From Spirosoma fluviale (GTDB taxonomy: Bacteria; Bacteroidota; Bacteroidia; Cytophagales; Spirosomataceae): 64,000 nt of DNA. This document shows, piece after piece, positions 1-7,968 of the stretch (position 1 is its first letter; each line of letters begins with the position of its first letter). Location: contig CAMDJW010000012.1 in NCBI GenBank assembly GCA_945901025.1, forward strand, positions 26,069 to 90,068, written 5' to 3'. The translations under genes and the position numbers were made by a program. Under the pieces are notes generated by a model. The model made no database searches, had not been told where the DNA came from, and saw nothing but the letters and a program-made list of their open reading frames with translations.

Positions 1-759
1 TTTTTCAATGAATTGTATTTCCAATAAGGTCAATTGCTTTTTGCCTGTTGGCGGCATATGAAGATCATCATCTTCTGGTAATATTAAATAAGCATATAAA
101 TGACTTTTCAAGGAATTTCCAGGGATGAATATGCGGCCATGTTTGCCACCCTTGCGAATAAAAAATTCAGAATCTAAACGCAGCCCACCTTTCTTTTTTT
201 GAATGGAATGACATGAGTAGCACTTAGACTTTAATATAGGGACAATTTGATCCTCATAGGGATAGAAATAGGCTTTTGTTTCTCCTTTAGGATTTTCAAT
301 TTTCACCGATCGCCTGTTTTTCGTTTGAATGGTAACGGTAGAGTCAACAGCCGGCTTTAAAAAGTAACCTTCTCCATACGTTAAAATAGATCCATAATGG
401 CCAGTGACAATAATTAAAATCAATAAACCCGTGAACAGATAATTCCGAAAGCGAATCCAAAAATAGGAGGCGAGAGCTAGGATAAAGGTGGAAATTCCAG
501 ACCAGCGGTGAAAAAAAACAATTTCATCATTATAGTCGCCCGATGAAGCTAAAAGCCAACCAGCTAGGCAAGAAATACCTGCCAAAATACTGCCAATCAA
601 TACAAGTATAGATATGGAAGAATTAAAATCCTTTTTAGAAATAATTTGAAAAAAATGTAGGGCAATAGCCATCAGAAGAATTCCAATGGGGAAGTGAATC
701 AATAGTGGATGCAATTGACCTACAAATTCAGAAAAAAGCGCAAGCCTTGTAATTTCCAT
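1..759 (-). CDS. Partial membrane protein with DUF2231-like region and c-type cytochrome domain
   Basis: The reading frame opens at an ATG (759-757) and runs off the left edge after 253 codons, so the C-terminus is missing. The N-terminal half has about four hydrophobic helices beginning with HPLLIHFPIG, the usual start of DUF2231-type membrane domains. After the last helix comes a soluble segment with one heme c motif, CYSCH (residues 180-184), followed by a region containing HMPPTGK, typical of the Planctomycete-type cytochrome c domain (PSCyt1) whose Met may be the distal heme ligand. The likely role is periplasmic electron transfer anchored in the inner membrane; the partner is unknown. 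It starts 9 nt after the stop of the SDR gene on the same strand, so the two may be co-transcribed. Confident in the domain calls, not in the physiological role. Confidence 0.8.
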   Translation of the reverse strand, partial: MEITRLALFSEFVGQLHPLLIHFPIGILLMAIALHFFQIISKKDFNSSISILVLIGSILAGISCLAGWLLASSGDYNDEIVFFHRWSGISTFILALASYFWIRFRNYLFTGLLILIIVTGHYGSILTYGEGYFLKPAVDSTVTIQTKNRRSVKIENPKGETKAYFYPYEDQIVPILKSKCYSCHSIQKKKGGLRLDSEFFIRKGGKHGRIFIPGNSLKSHLYAYLILPEDDDLHMPPTGKKQLTLLEIQFIEK

Positions 760-768
760 AGGCAATAC

Positions 769-1542
769 CTATTCATATATACCTTTGGCTATTTTTTCGC
801 TGATTGATTTTGGAGCCACCCAAGCTAAAAATGCACCCAACTTATTTATGAAACCGGTGATAACTTCAGGTTTTTTTGCAAACATCCCATCTACTGCCAT
901 TTTAGCCACGGACTCCGCCGTCATGGTTATTTTCTTAGCTGCATTTCTAGCCTTATCTGGTAAATTAGCTCGGTCATTAAATGAACTTGTCGTTGCACCT
1001 GGACTAACAGCTGTCACCGAAATACCTTTATCTTTCCATTCGTGAAACAAACCACGCGAGAAATTCAATACAAATACTTTCGTGGCTGCATATAAACTCA
1101 TCAGCGGTATGGCTTGATAGGCAGTTGAGCTAGCGATATTAAGTACATACGCCTGACCTTTTCCGGTGAGCATGGGATAAAATGTATGGCAAGCTTCAAC
1201 CAATGCATTCATATTGACCTGCATCATTTGTTGGTTTTCAATAAAGGAATACGATTCAAATTCCCCCACTAAACCATAGCCGGCGTTATTGACCAGAATA
1301 CGCAAATCAACTTGCTTTTCCAAAACCCACTGATATATACGACTCACTGACCCTTGATCACCTAAATCTGCCACTAGGTAGTCAACCGTATTGGCATATT
1401 TTTTTTCAATCGCCTCTTTTACTTGTTGGAGTTCATAGGAATTCCGAGCGACTATCAATAAATCATAGCCACGCGAAGCTAGTTCATTAGCTATTTCTTT
1501 TCCAATCCCTTTACTAGCTCCAGTGATTAATGCGTAAGACAT
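769..1542 (-). CDS. Short-chain dehydrogenase/reductase (SDR)
   Basis: A 257-residue classical SDR. The dinucleotide-binding motif TGASKGIG lies at residues 7-14, NNAG at 85-88, and the catalytic set is Ser about 138-139, Tyr151 and Lys155 (YAATK). The C-terminal tail (residues about 235-257) is mildly hydrophobic, as in the COG0300/DltE-like subgroup. The enzyme should reduce or oxidise a carbonyl/alcohol using NAD(P)(H) in the cytoplasm; the substrate cannot be read from the sequence. The ATG at 1542 starts MSYALITGAS, exactly where this family begins. The gene lies just beyond the terminator of the upstream exb-TPR operon, so its promoter must sit in a short gap, and it precedes the partial cytochrome gene by 9 nt. 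Confidence 0.9.
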   Translation of the reverse strand: MSYALITGASKGIGKEIANELASRGYDLLIVARNSYELQQVKEAIEKKYANTVDYLVADLGDQGSVSRIYQWVLEKQVDLRILVNNAGYGLVGEFESYSFIENQQMMQVNMNALVEACHTFYPMLTGKGQAYVLNIASSTAYQAIPLMSLYAATKVFVLNFSRGLFHEWKDKGISVTAVSPGATTSSFNDRANLPDKARNAAKKITMTAESVAKMAVDGMFAKKPEVITGFINKLGAFLAWVAPKSISEKIAKGIYE

Positions 1543-1560
1543 AAATAATATTCTTTATGA

Positions 1561-1589
1561 GTAAAAAAAGCTGCTCAATGAGCAGCTTT
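1561..1589 (-). terminator. Rho-independent terminator of the exbB-TPR operon
   Basis: A perfect 10-bp stem, AAAGCTGCTC / GAGCAGCTTT (1567-1576 and 1580-1589), with a 3-nt loop. Read on the minus strand it is followed by a run of T (1569-1563). It sits 4 nt after the stop codon of the TPR gene and separates that operon from the SDR gene. Confidence 0.9.
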
Positions 1590-1593
1590 AATC

Positions 1594-3318
1594 TTATTTC
1601 TTCGGAGCAACAGAACCAGGAGCAGCAGCTGCTGGTGGTGCTGGGTTAAAATAGGCTTTTATATCGGGATCATCTGCTTTGATCTCCTGAGCTTTTGTGA
1701 ACAAATCTTTCACTTTAGCCTCATCCTTAGTTACAGATAAATGATATCCACCTAAAAACTTATATGCCTCAAATAATTGATTCTTATCTTCTTTGTATTG
1801 AGTACTTTTTTCAGCTTTTAACTGATCCACTACCGCGATGAATTTTTCATAGTAAGGAGCTCCTAACCATTTCGTTCCATCGTAATCGATAAAGTTGTTG
1901 GCACGTGCACGATTGATATAAAATGGAGGCCATTTATCATTCACTGAAATGGACTTGGCAAACATAGAATCAGCACGCATCGCCATGGCTGGTCGGCCAA
2001 TCGTATCTGCTTTATTGATGTAGGCAGCTGTTAAATATAAATCCATAGCCACTTTAAAATAATCTCCTGATCCTACCGTTTGAGCTCTTTTCACTTTCCA
2101 TTCAATCGATTTAGTCCCAGCAACAGAAGCCTCTAAGTATCTTTTTTGCTTATATCGAATGTCATGAATTAACGTATACACATTGTTATTGGTATCTAAA
2201 GGTGCCGCTTTTTCCATGTAAGCAATAGCTAAAGAATCCTTACCTAAACCCTGATATCCTTTACCGAAGTATAAATCATCCATAAAGTAAGGCTTAACTC
2301 CTTTTTTAACCATCTCATCTAAATTGTCGATACCTTGTTGGAAATTACCCATTTCAACGCGTGAATACCCACGCATACGGTAAATATCATTATCACGAAC
2401 TCCACGCTTATCAGCCTCATCCGTATATTTCATCGCTCCATCATAATCCTTAGAAAGGAAAAGCAATTTGGCTGTTTCCATCGTAACCTCTGGAGTGGCT
2501 TCTGCTTTTTCGATATATTTTCTAAAATAACGAGAAGCATTTTTATACTGACCACCGATGATCAAATACTCACCATAACGACGATGTCCTGGAGCATAAT
2601 TTGAATCCAAGTCCAACGCCTCTTTATAACGTGCTTGTGTTTCTTTGTAATTTTTTCCTCTCAAATAAACCGTACCTATTTTAACCTTAGCTTTTACATT
2701 TCGTGGATCTTGTCCAATAGCTGCTTCATAAGCTGTCACCGCATTTCCTCCATCATTTTTAATTAAAAAGGCATCTCCTTTAACAATGTAATGCTCAGGC
2801 GCAGGTAATTTTTTGTCCTTTAACATACGCTCTTGAATCACATCAATTAAACGTATGGCTTCACCTGGATCATTGTTATTTGCATTAAAACTCTCCTCTT
2901 TACCTAAAATATAATACATGGAATAAGCCTCGGCGATGCGATATAAAACATCAATATTTTTTGATTTGGTATCGGCTATAATTTTATCAAACTCAACTTT
3001 AGCAGCAGAAACATTATTTTGACCCACTAAAATGGAAGCTAAGCCGACTTGATTTAAAGGATTTTTAGGATCTGCAACTTTCCCTTTTTCAAAACTAATT
3101 TTAGCATTATCCCAATCGCGTAAATGCAAAAAGTATAAACCTAAATTGAAGTAATTCTCACATGTAGGAGCAGAAGCCACAAGTCCTTCGAAAACTTGTT
3201 TAGCCCTACTTGGCTGATGTCGGTCTAAAAAACGAAAACCGTCTTGTACCGTTTGACTAAATGCTACGTTGGATATCAATAATCCTACACCCAATATCCA
3301 TGATTTAAATTTCATCAT
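1594..3318 (-). CDS. Secreted tetratricopeptide-repeat protein
   Basis: A 574-residue protein with a signal peptide (residues 1 to about 21, ending AFSQ), so it is probably periplasmic. Almost the whole mature chain is a series of TPR-like helical pairs (for example YFNLGLYFLHLRDWDNAKISF and YKEALDLDSNYAPGHRRYGEY). The tail is Pro/Ala-rich (NPAPPAAAAPGSVAPKK). TPR proteins are scaffolds; no catalytic residues are evident. It is the last gene of the exbB-exbD-exbD-tonB series, after the PstS-like lipoprotein, and its position suggests a periplasmic partner of the energised complex. That role is inference. There are two adjacent ATG codons at the start (MMKF); either could be used. Confidence 0.85.
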   Translation of the reverse strand: MMKFKSWILGVGLLISNVAFSQTVQDGFRFLDRHQPSRAKQVFEGLVASAPTCENYFNLGLYFLHLRDWDNAKISFEKGKVADPKNPLNQVGLASILVGQNNVSAAKVEFDKIIADTKSKNIDVLYRIAEAYSMYYILGKEESFNANNNDPGEAIRLIDVIQERMLKDKKLPAPEHYIVKGDAFLIKNDGGNAVTAYEAAIGQDPRNVKAKVKIGTVYLRGKNYKETQARYKEALDLDSNYAPGHRRYGEYLIIGGQYKNASRYFRKYIEKAEATPEVTMETAKLLFLSKDYDGAMKYTDEADKRGVRDNDIYRMRGYSRVEMGNFQQGIDNLDEMVKKGVKPYFMDDLYFGKGYQGLGKDSLAIAYMEKAAPLDTNNNVYTLIHDIRYKQKRYLEASVAGTKSIEWKVKRAQTVGSGDYFKVAMDLYLTAAYINKADTIGRPAMAMRADSMFAKSISVNDKWPPFYINRARANNFIDYDGTKWLGAPYYEKFIAVVDQLKAEKSTQYKEDKNQLFEAYKFLGGYHLSVTKDEAKVKDLFTKAQEIKADDPDIKAYFNPAPPAAAAPGSVAPKK

Positions 3319-3361
3319 TGTAAATTTTAATTTTTTGCTAAAATATTTTTTTAAAGGCTTA

Positions 3362-3448
3362 GAACATCAAAATGTTCAATAATTTAATCTAAAAGTTTAA
3401 TTAAAATCGAATGACAAAATTAATGATAAAAATTTAGATTTTGTCATT
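3362..3448 (-). other. Two inverted repeats between the PstS-like and TPR genes
   Basis: The 149-nt gap contains an 11-bp inverted repeat, AATGACAAAAT (3410-3420) / ATTTTGTCATT (3438-3448), and a smaller one, GAACAT (3362-3367) / ATGTTC (3372-3377). Read on the minus strand the larger hairpin follows the PstS-like stop codon by about 20 nt and is followed by AT-rich sequence. It could act as a leaky terminator, an mRNA-stabilising hairpin or an operator for an internal promoter of the TPR gene; sequence alone does not decide. Confidence 0.5.
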
Positions 3449-3467
3449 TAAATAAACAAATTCTTTG

Positions 3468-4433
3468 TTATTGGTTAATTTGGTACGTCCTAATCGTGAT
3501 AGGTCGGGTCAAAGGAATTAAGCCAGCCTTTAAAACAATGAGCTGACCCATCTCCCCACAAACGTAATTGACAAAACCTGTTCCTAAGCCTAGATGTGAT
3601 TCTTTCAAGATCAACTTAATTTCTCGGCGCAAAGGATACGTTTTTAAGGCCAAATTATATCCAAAAGGTTGCAAATATTTATCCTGGGCTAATCCATCTT
3701 TTTCAGCTACTGACATCACATGAACGGATTTAATGAATCCTAAAGAAGTGGGATTATCTCCATCACTAATCCAGTTTGATCCAATAATTCCCAACGCATT
3801 TGAGTGATTTTTTACATATTCAATGACCGCTGGATTAGAACCAGCAGCAAAGACGGCTAATTTCTGGGTCGCTGGAATACCTAATTTATCGATTAAAAAT
3901 TTAATGTTGCTTGAATTTGCTTTATCGACCACTAATAAAATTTCTCCGGAAACAGAATGGGCTCCCAATTTATTCCAATTGGAAATCTTTCCTTCCAATA
4001 ATTCTTTCAATAGGGGTAAACTAATTAAGGTATCCGTGTTTTGCCTATTAGTTAAAAGAGCTATTCCATCCGCAGCAAATGGGAAGCTACGGTAGGTTAT
4101 TTTTTCACGCGTAAAAATTTCCTTTTCTTTGGAGGTAAGGTCCCTTGAAACTACGATAGATCGAACTTTTTCGTTCAACAAATCAGCTATCGCTTCATTT
4201 TCAGGCGTGAATTTTAAATTAATGTGAGCAAAATGATAATTATTTTCAAAAGCTGTTTTTTCAGATTTCAATAAAAGCTGGAAAGACTCATCCACAGCGA
4301 TCGAAATTTCTCCTTGCGCTGGACCGTCCTTGGCGTCCTCTTTTTTGCTGAACAACGAACATGAAAAAAAGATGCAGGAAAGGAAAAGTACCCCACATAA
4401 ATTACGAGCCGTATTCGCCATATTCATCTTCAT
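3468..4433 (-). CDS. PstS-like substrate-binding lipoprotein
   Basis: A 321-residue lipoprotein with a lipobox ending at Cys25 (IFFSC). The mature part matches the PstS/PBP-like family: an N-terminal lobe with ISIAVDESF, a hinge region with FAADGIALLTN, and KISNWNKLG, which in this family is the segment around the ligand cleft. No pstC, pstA or pstB is nearby. Instead it sits inside an ExbBD/TonB operon, so a role in phosphate ABC import is not supported here; I infer an accessory role in the TonB energy-transduction module. The start overlaps the preceding small gene by 32 nt in another frame; Met1, Met3 and Met5 are all possible starts. Confidence 0.8.
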   Translation of the reverse strand: MKMNMANTARNLCGVLFLSCIFFSCSLFSKKEDAKDGPAQGEISIAVDESFQLLLKSEKTAFENNYHFAHINLKFTPENEAIADLLNEKVRSIVVSRDLTSKEKEIFTREKITYRSFPFAADGIALLTNRQNTDTLISLPLLKELLEGKISNWNKLGAHSVSGEILLVVDKANSSNIKFLIDKLGIPATQKLAVFAAGSNPAVIEYVKNHSNALGIIGSNWISDGDNPTSLGFIKSVHVMSVAEKDGLAQDKYLQPFGYNLALKTYPLRREIKLILKESHLGLGTGFVNYVCGEMGQLIVLKAGLIPLTRPITIRTYQINQ

Positions 4434-4647
4434 TTAATTCTTTATAATACAAATATGCTCTATAAAATCTAAAAAAACCATAGGCTAAAAACAATGACCC
4501 AAGGTAATAATTAATGGACAAACCAAACCAAGTGCCGAGTTGGGCCTCCGACCAAAACGCTACATAAACTCCAAGCAAACAATAAGCAAGGGCAGCGATT
4601 AATCTAAATAAAACATTAATTAATTCTGCAGCTGACAATTTCATCAT
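4402..4647 (-). CDS. Small two-helix membrane protein in the TonB operon
   Basis: About 81 residues with two predicted membrane helices (around LINVLFRLIAALAYCLLGVYVAF and YYLGSLFLAYGFFRFYRAYLYY) and an acidic tail (NEDEYGEYGS). I do not recognise the family. The open frame extends to a TTG at 4662, but that codon lies against the hairpin at 4663-4696; the adjacent ATG codons at 4647 and 4644, preceded by an A/T-rich stretch, are better starts. The 3' end overlaps the PstS-like lipoprotein gene by 32 nt, so the two are probably translationally coupled. Position between tonB and a lipoprotein gene suggests an inner-membrane accessory protein of the same complex. Confidence 0.65.
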   Translation of the reverse strand: MMKLSAAELINVLFRLIAALAYCLLGVYVAFWSEAQLGTWFGLSINYYLGSLFLAYGFFRFYRAYLYYKELNEDEYGEYGS

Positions 4648-4662
4648 GAATTTTAAAAACAA

Positions 4663-4696
4663 TCAGACCTGCCAAAAACAAATTTAGCAGGTCTGA
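4663..4696 (-). other. Hairpin between tonB and the downstream small gene
   Basis: A perfect 10-bp inverted repeat TCAGACCTGC (4663-4672) / GCAGGTCTGA (4687-4696) with a 14-nt loop. On the minus strand it lies 17 nt after the tonB stop and is followed by TTGTTTTT. It may partly terminate transcription so that the lipoprotein and TPR genes are made in lower amounts than ExbB/ExbD/TonB, or stabilise the upstream mRNA. Confidence 0.6.
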
Positions 4697-4713
4697 AGGA
4701 AATAAATTAAATC

Positions 4714-5532
4714 TTATTCAGATAATACGAAGGTAATTGGCTGAGTAAATCTTGAACGTACTGCACGGCCAGACTGCTTGCCTGGATTCCATTTAGGTAC
4801 TGATTTAATCACGCGAATCGCTTCCTCATCGCAACCAAATCCTACTGATTTCAAAACCTGAACATCTTGAATAGTTCCATCCGTATTAACTACGAACTGA
4901 ACATATACTTTACCGCCTACGTTTGCACGCTGAGCAGCTGATGGGTATTTTAAATTTCTCTGAAGGAACGCACCAAAAGCACGTGGTCCGCCAGGGAATT
5001 CAGCTTGTTGTTCCACCGCAGTAAAGATTTCATCTTCTGCAGGCTTAGGTGGCTCTACTGGAGCTAAACCTTTCGCATCTGGATCAACAGGTGGTTCGAA
5101 ATTTTCCGTTTCACCCTTCACTGTTTCAGAAGCTGTATTTCCTTTTACCTCCTCAGGTGGCGGCTCAGGCTTTGTAACTTCTTCATCATGCTTAATCTCA
5201 GGAGGTAAAAACTTAGTCGTTGTTACCTTAGGGATTTCTTTGGGTGGTGGCGGCGGTGGCGGCGGCGGCAACTCTACCTTTTTGGGTGGAGGTGGCGCGT
5301 CTAATTTCATTACTTCAGCTGTGATTTCTTCTTTGGTAGTGAGGTTTGCTGTCAACTGTTTCCAGAATGCTGCAATCAACAATGCGCCAACGAAAAGAGC
5401 AGAGCCTAGTAATACCGACCGTTTGATAACCTTTGGATAGGTAGTCCTTAGTAAAAAAGCACCAAATTCTCGGTTCTTATCTCTAAAGATAATGTCATCC
5501 AATGTAGCATCTTGGCTTGTTACTTGTGACAT
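4714..5532 (-). CDS. tonB: Energy transducer TonB family protein
   Basis: A 272-residue TonB-type protein. Residues 1-38 are cytoplasmic, a single membrane helix spans about 39-57, and a long Pro/Glu/Lys-rich periplasmic spacer follows, including nine prolines in a row (89-97). The TonB C-terminal domain is at about 185-271 (LKYPSAAQRANVGGKVYVQF, then the GCDEEAIRVIKSVPKWNPG block common in Bacteroidota). It should transmit proton-motive force from ExbB/ExbD to outer-membrane TonB-dependent (SusC/BtuB-like) transporters. The cytoplasmic N-terminus with DIIFRDKNREFGAFLLRTTYP is the extended type seen in Bacteroidota. It directly follows two exbD genes and exbB on the same strand. Confidence 0.92.
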   Translation of the reverse strand: MSQVTSQDATLDDIIFRDKNREFGAFLLRTTYPKVIKRSVLLGSALFVGALLIAAFWKQLTANLTTKEEITAEVMKLDAPPPPKKVELPPPPPPPPPKEIPKVTTTKFLPPEIKHDEEVTKPEPPPEEVKGNTASETVKGETENFEPPVDPDAKGLAPVEPPKPAEDEIFTAVEQQAEFPGGPRAFGAFLQRNLKYPSAAQRANVGGKVYVQFVVNTDGTIQDVQVLKSVGFGCDEEAIRVIKSVPKWNPGKQSGRAVRSRFTQPITFVLSE

Positions 5533-5558
5533 AGTATTTCTTAATTTAAAAATTTATT

Positions 5559-5573
5559 AAATAGGCTATCGCC
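5559..5573. repeat. Intergenic 15-nt repeat, copy 1 (AAATAGGCTATCGCC)
   Basis: This sequence in the exbD-tonB gap is identical to the one at 6757-6771 in the exbB-exbD gap. The core GGCTATCGCC can form a tiny GGC/GCC hairpin. Both copies have the same orientation and lie 4 to 16 nt beyond the stop codon of the gene before them in the operon. Confidence 0.6.
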
Positions 5574-5576
5574 ATT

Positions 5577-6095
5577 TTATTTACCTGAACGTTTAATTAA
5601 ATCCTCCGAAGCTGGATCAATCTGTAATAAAGCATATCGCTTATTGCCAGTAATCGCACATTCATCAAGCATATCGACCATATTACGGTATTTTGCTTTT
5701 TTCGTTGGTTTAATCACGAGCGTAAAATTGTTACCGATTTTCTTCTTCAAATCCGCAATTACCTTGCGAATACCTGTGTCAGAATAATCAGTCACCTCTA
5801 ATTTAGTACCTGCTTCAGTCGGTATACCTTGGTAATAATACACCTTAAACTCATCTGGAATAACCGTTAAGGTCTCAGACAATTTAACTGGTGACGTTTC
5901 CTTTGTATCCGTCTTATCAGGCATGTTTAATTGCATGGTCACGGGTTTAGCTAACGTAGTCGTTAACATAAAGAAAGTGATTAGCAAGAAGCCTAAGTCC
6001 ACCATCGGTGTCATGTCAATTTTGGTTGACATTTTTTTACTTCGCTTCTTCCCTCCGCCTTTCTTACCCCCACCGGAGCTATCTATTTCTGCCAT
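5577..6095 (-). CDS. exbD: ExbD/TolR-type biopolymer transport protein (second copy)
   Basis: A 172-residue ExbD family protein. A Gly/Lys-rich N-terminus (GGGKKGGGKKRSKK) precedes the one membrane helix (about 32-50: DLGFLLITFFMLTTTLAKP), whose Asp33 corresponds to the proton-path aspartate of ExbD. The rest is periplasmic. With ExbB it forms the proton-driven motor for TonB. It lies 44 nt before tonB and 26 nt after another exbD; paired, non-identical ExbD proteins next to one ExbB are common in Bacteroidota. ATG start is clear. Confidence 0.93.
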   Translation of the reverse strand: MAEIDSSGGGKKGGGKKRSKKMSTKIDMTPMVDLGFLLITFFMLTTTLAKPVTMQLNMPDKTDTKETSPVKLSETLTVIPDEFKVYYYQGIPTEAGTKLEVTDYSDTGIRKVIADLKKKIGNNFTLVIKPTKKAKYRNMVDMLDECAITGNKRYALLQIDPASEDLIKRSGK

Positions 6096-6121
6096 TTCTT
6101 AATCTAATTAATAATGAATAC

Positions 6122-6721
6122 TTATTTTGGTTTTCCTTCAGGAGATGTAATCAACTGAAATATATTGATATTCTGAGCTTGCAAAGTACCAATGATATCA
6201 CTGAAAATTTCATAATTAGAATTCTGATCTCCCTTGATCGCAATCTTCAGATTCGGATTTGATAATTTGGCATATCCAACCCAATATGACAGCTCATTAT
6301 TAGCTGAATCGATCGGAATACCTTTTATCAATTTTTTCGCATCTGCTGGTTTCATATTCAACACTTGACGCATCGCACCAGCCGGGTAGCCTACAATTTC
6401 AGAAGCCATATAATTCTTCTTCATCTCTGCTGTTACAGCAACTCCATAGCGACTAGCCATGCGCTCTAACATAAACTCCCTACCTAATTGATCGTCAGAT
6501 GCCAAATAAACACCACCCTCATTCGATACACTTATCGTCAGCATACCATCTTTCGCATTCAAAGGTTTCTCTGAAATAGATGATGGTGGAACTATGGTAA
6601 CTGCCTCCTCAGGACGAAACTTCGCGGTTAACATGAAGAACGTCAACAAAAGGAAAGCCACGTCACACATCGCTGTCATATCGAGTGATACACTTTGTCG
6701 TTTGGCTTTAACTTTTGGCAT
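6122..6721 (-). CDS. exbD: ExbD/TolR-type biopolymer transport protein (first copy)
   Basis: A 199-residue ExbD family protein with a short basic N-terminus, one membrane helix (about 18-34) with the conserved Asp20 (LDMTAMCDVAFLLLTFFML), and a periplasmic domain ending in the LQAQNINIFQLITS segment. It differs clearly from the second ExbD (different length and little shared sequence outside the helix), so the two are probably separate subunits of one motor, not redundant copies. It lies directly after exbB, with the 15-nt repeat in the gap. Confidence 0.93.
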   Translation of the reverse strand: MPKVKAKRQSVSLDMTAMCDVAFLLLTFFMLTAKFRPEEAVTIVPPSSISEKPLNAKDGMLTISVSNEGGVYLASDDQLGREFMLERMASRYGVAVTAEMKKNYMASEIVGYPAGAMRQVLNMKPADAKKLIKGIPIDSANNELSYWVGYAKLSNPNLKIAIKGDQNSNYEIFSDIIGTLQAQNINIFQLITSPEGKPK

Positions 6722-6756
6722 AACAATTAATAATTTGAACTGTGAAAAATAATTTA

Positions 6757-6771
6757 AAATAGGCTATCGCC
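6757..6771. repeat. Intergenic 15-nt repeat, copy 2 (AAATAGGCTATCGCC)
   Basis: Exact match of the copy at 5559-5573, in the gap between exbB and the first exbD. A related 10-mer, AATAGGCTAT, occurs on the minus strand upstream of exbB at 7807-7816. Confidence 0.6.
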
Positions 6772-6786
6772 CAAAAGGTTCAAATA

Positions 6787-7623
6787 TTAATTGTGATGCG
6801 TAGCATAATTTTGGTTAACGCTCAAACCAATCTCATCAATGCTATAAGTTAACTCATCAATTTTAGATGTGAATAAGTTATAGGCAATGATACAGATCGC
6901 TGAAGTACCAATTCCTAACGCTGTATTTACAAGCGCCTCAGAGATACCATTTGCTAATGCTGTTGAATCTGTAGACCCACCTGAATTTCCTAAGGCAGAG
7001 AACGCCTTGATCATACCGATTACCGTTCCTAGAAGACCAATTAACGTAGACACCGAAGCTAAAGTAGCGATGATCGTTAAGTTTTTCTCTAACATGGGTA
7101 ACTCTAATGAAGTAGCTTCTTCAACTTCCTTGCTTAAAGCAGCTAATTTTTGCTCCTTATCTAATGACTTGTCACCCGTTAATTGCTTGTATTTCTTCAC
7201 TGCTGAAAGTGTTACGTTTCCAACAGATCCTTTTTGCTTGTTACATGCAGCGATTGCAGCTTCAGCATCATCCTTATCCAAAGAAGCTTGAATCGAACGA
7301 ACGAATGCGTTAACATCTCCTGTTCCTTTAGCTTTTCTTATAGTCAACAAACGCTCAATTGAAAATGTTAATGCCGTTAGGAAACACGTTATCAAAACTG
7401 GTACAATGACACCACCCTTGTATACGATACCAAAGTAATCGCCTGGAAGTGGATGACCTTCATTTGTTCCACCTTCAAAGTGTGAACCATCTCCCATCAC
7501 AAACATGAAAATAAGAATGGAAATAACAAATAAAATAATTAAAATTAAACCTGCAGAAATACCGCCAGATTTTTTTTCAGTTGCAGCTGGCTTAGCAGCT
7601 GGCTTTGGTTGTTGTGTACTCAT
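6787..7623 (-). CDS. exbB: MotA/TolQ/ExbB proton channel protein
   Basis: A 278-residue ExbB-type protein. After a Pro/Ala/Lys-rich N-terminus there is an extra helix (about 22-44), a second one (about 68-90), and the conserved pair near the C-terminus (about 183-208, IIATLASVSTLIGLLGTVIGMI, and about 228-250, EALVNTALGIGTSAICIIAYN). The GLLGTVIGMI and ALGIGTSA segments are the family signature. It forms the stator-like channel that couples proton flow to ExbD and TonB in the inner membrane. It is the first gene of the seven-gene minus-strand operon. The ATG at 7623 is the only sensible start. Confidence 0.95.
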   Translation of the reverse strand: MSTQQPKPAAKPAATEKKSGGISAGLILIILFVISILIFMFVMGDGSHFEGGTNEGHPLPGDYFGIVYKGGVIVPVLITCFLTALTFSIERLLTIRKAKGTGDVNAFVRSIQASLDKDDAEAAIAACNKQKGSVGNVTLSAVKKYKQLTGDKSLDKEQKLAALSKEVEEATSLELPMLEKNLTIIATLASVSTLIGLLGTVIGMIKAFSALGNSGGSTDSTALANGISEALVNTALGIGTSAICIIAYNLFTSKIDELTYSIDEIGLSVNQNYATHHN

Positions 7624-7968
7624 TAGTATGGTAAATTTGGGGTTAAAAAATAAATAGTTTACATAACACTTTTAAAAAATACCTGACGCGTAGTTTTCAT
7701 AATTATCGCTTCATTGATATTTTCAGTGAAAGCAAAAGTAATGTAATTCTAATTTAATTTTAACATGGTTTGGGTTATATTAAGATGATTTTTTTTTCAG
7801 GCCAATATAGCCTATTGTACTATCTTAATATTTTTCCCTAAATAGCATCGATTATAGGGTACTTTTTCGGGATTAAGAAATTAAAAAAAAATTAAAAAAA
7901 ATTAAAAAAACCTCAAATAGGTATAATTTATGGTCTAATTATTAACTTAGACTCCTCTTAAACAACAC
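7624..7968. promoter_or_regulatory. Divergent regulatory region between exbB and DUF721
   Basis: 345 nt without a gene. On the minus strand a TACTTTTG box (7741-7734) fits the Bacteroidota -7 consensus TAnnTTTG and could start the exbB transcript with a leader of about 105 nt; no good -33 TTG is visible. Further upstream is a 10-bp inverted repeat, ATATTAAGAT (7777-7786) / ATCTTAATAT (7822-7831), enclosing a CAATA/TATTG pair. A stretch of A-rich repeats (7880-7912) precedes DUF721. No clear promoter for DUF721 can be picked out. Confidence 0.5.

Noticed and set aside
3468..4433. Phosphate ABC importer component
   Set aside because: No pstC, pstA, pstB or phoU is adjacent; the operon is a TonB motor.
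5240..5440. Open frame on the plus strand with nine Gly in a row
   Set aside because: It is the complement of the Pro-rich spacer of tonB; no family match or start signal.
6887..7291. 134-residue open frame on the plus strand
   Set aside because: Antisense shadow of exbB, with no recognisable domain.
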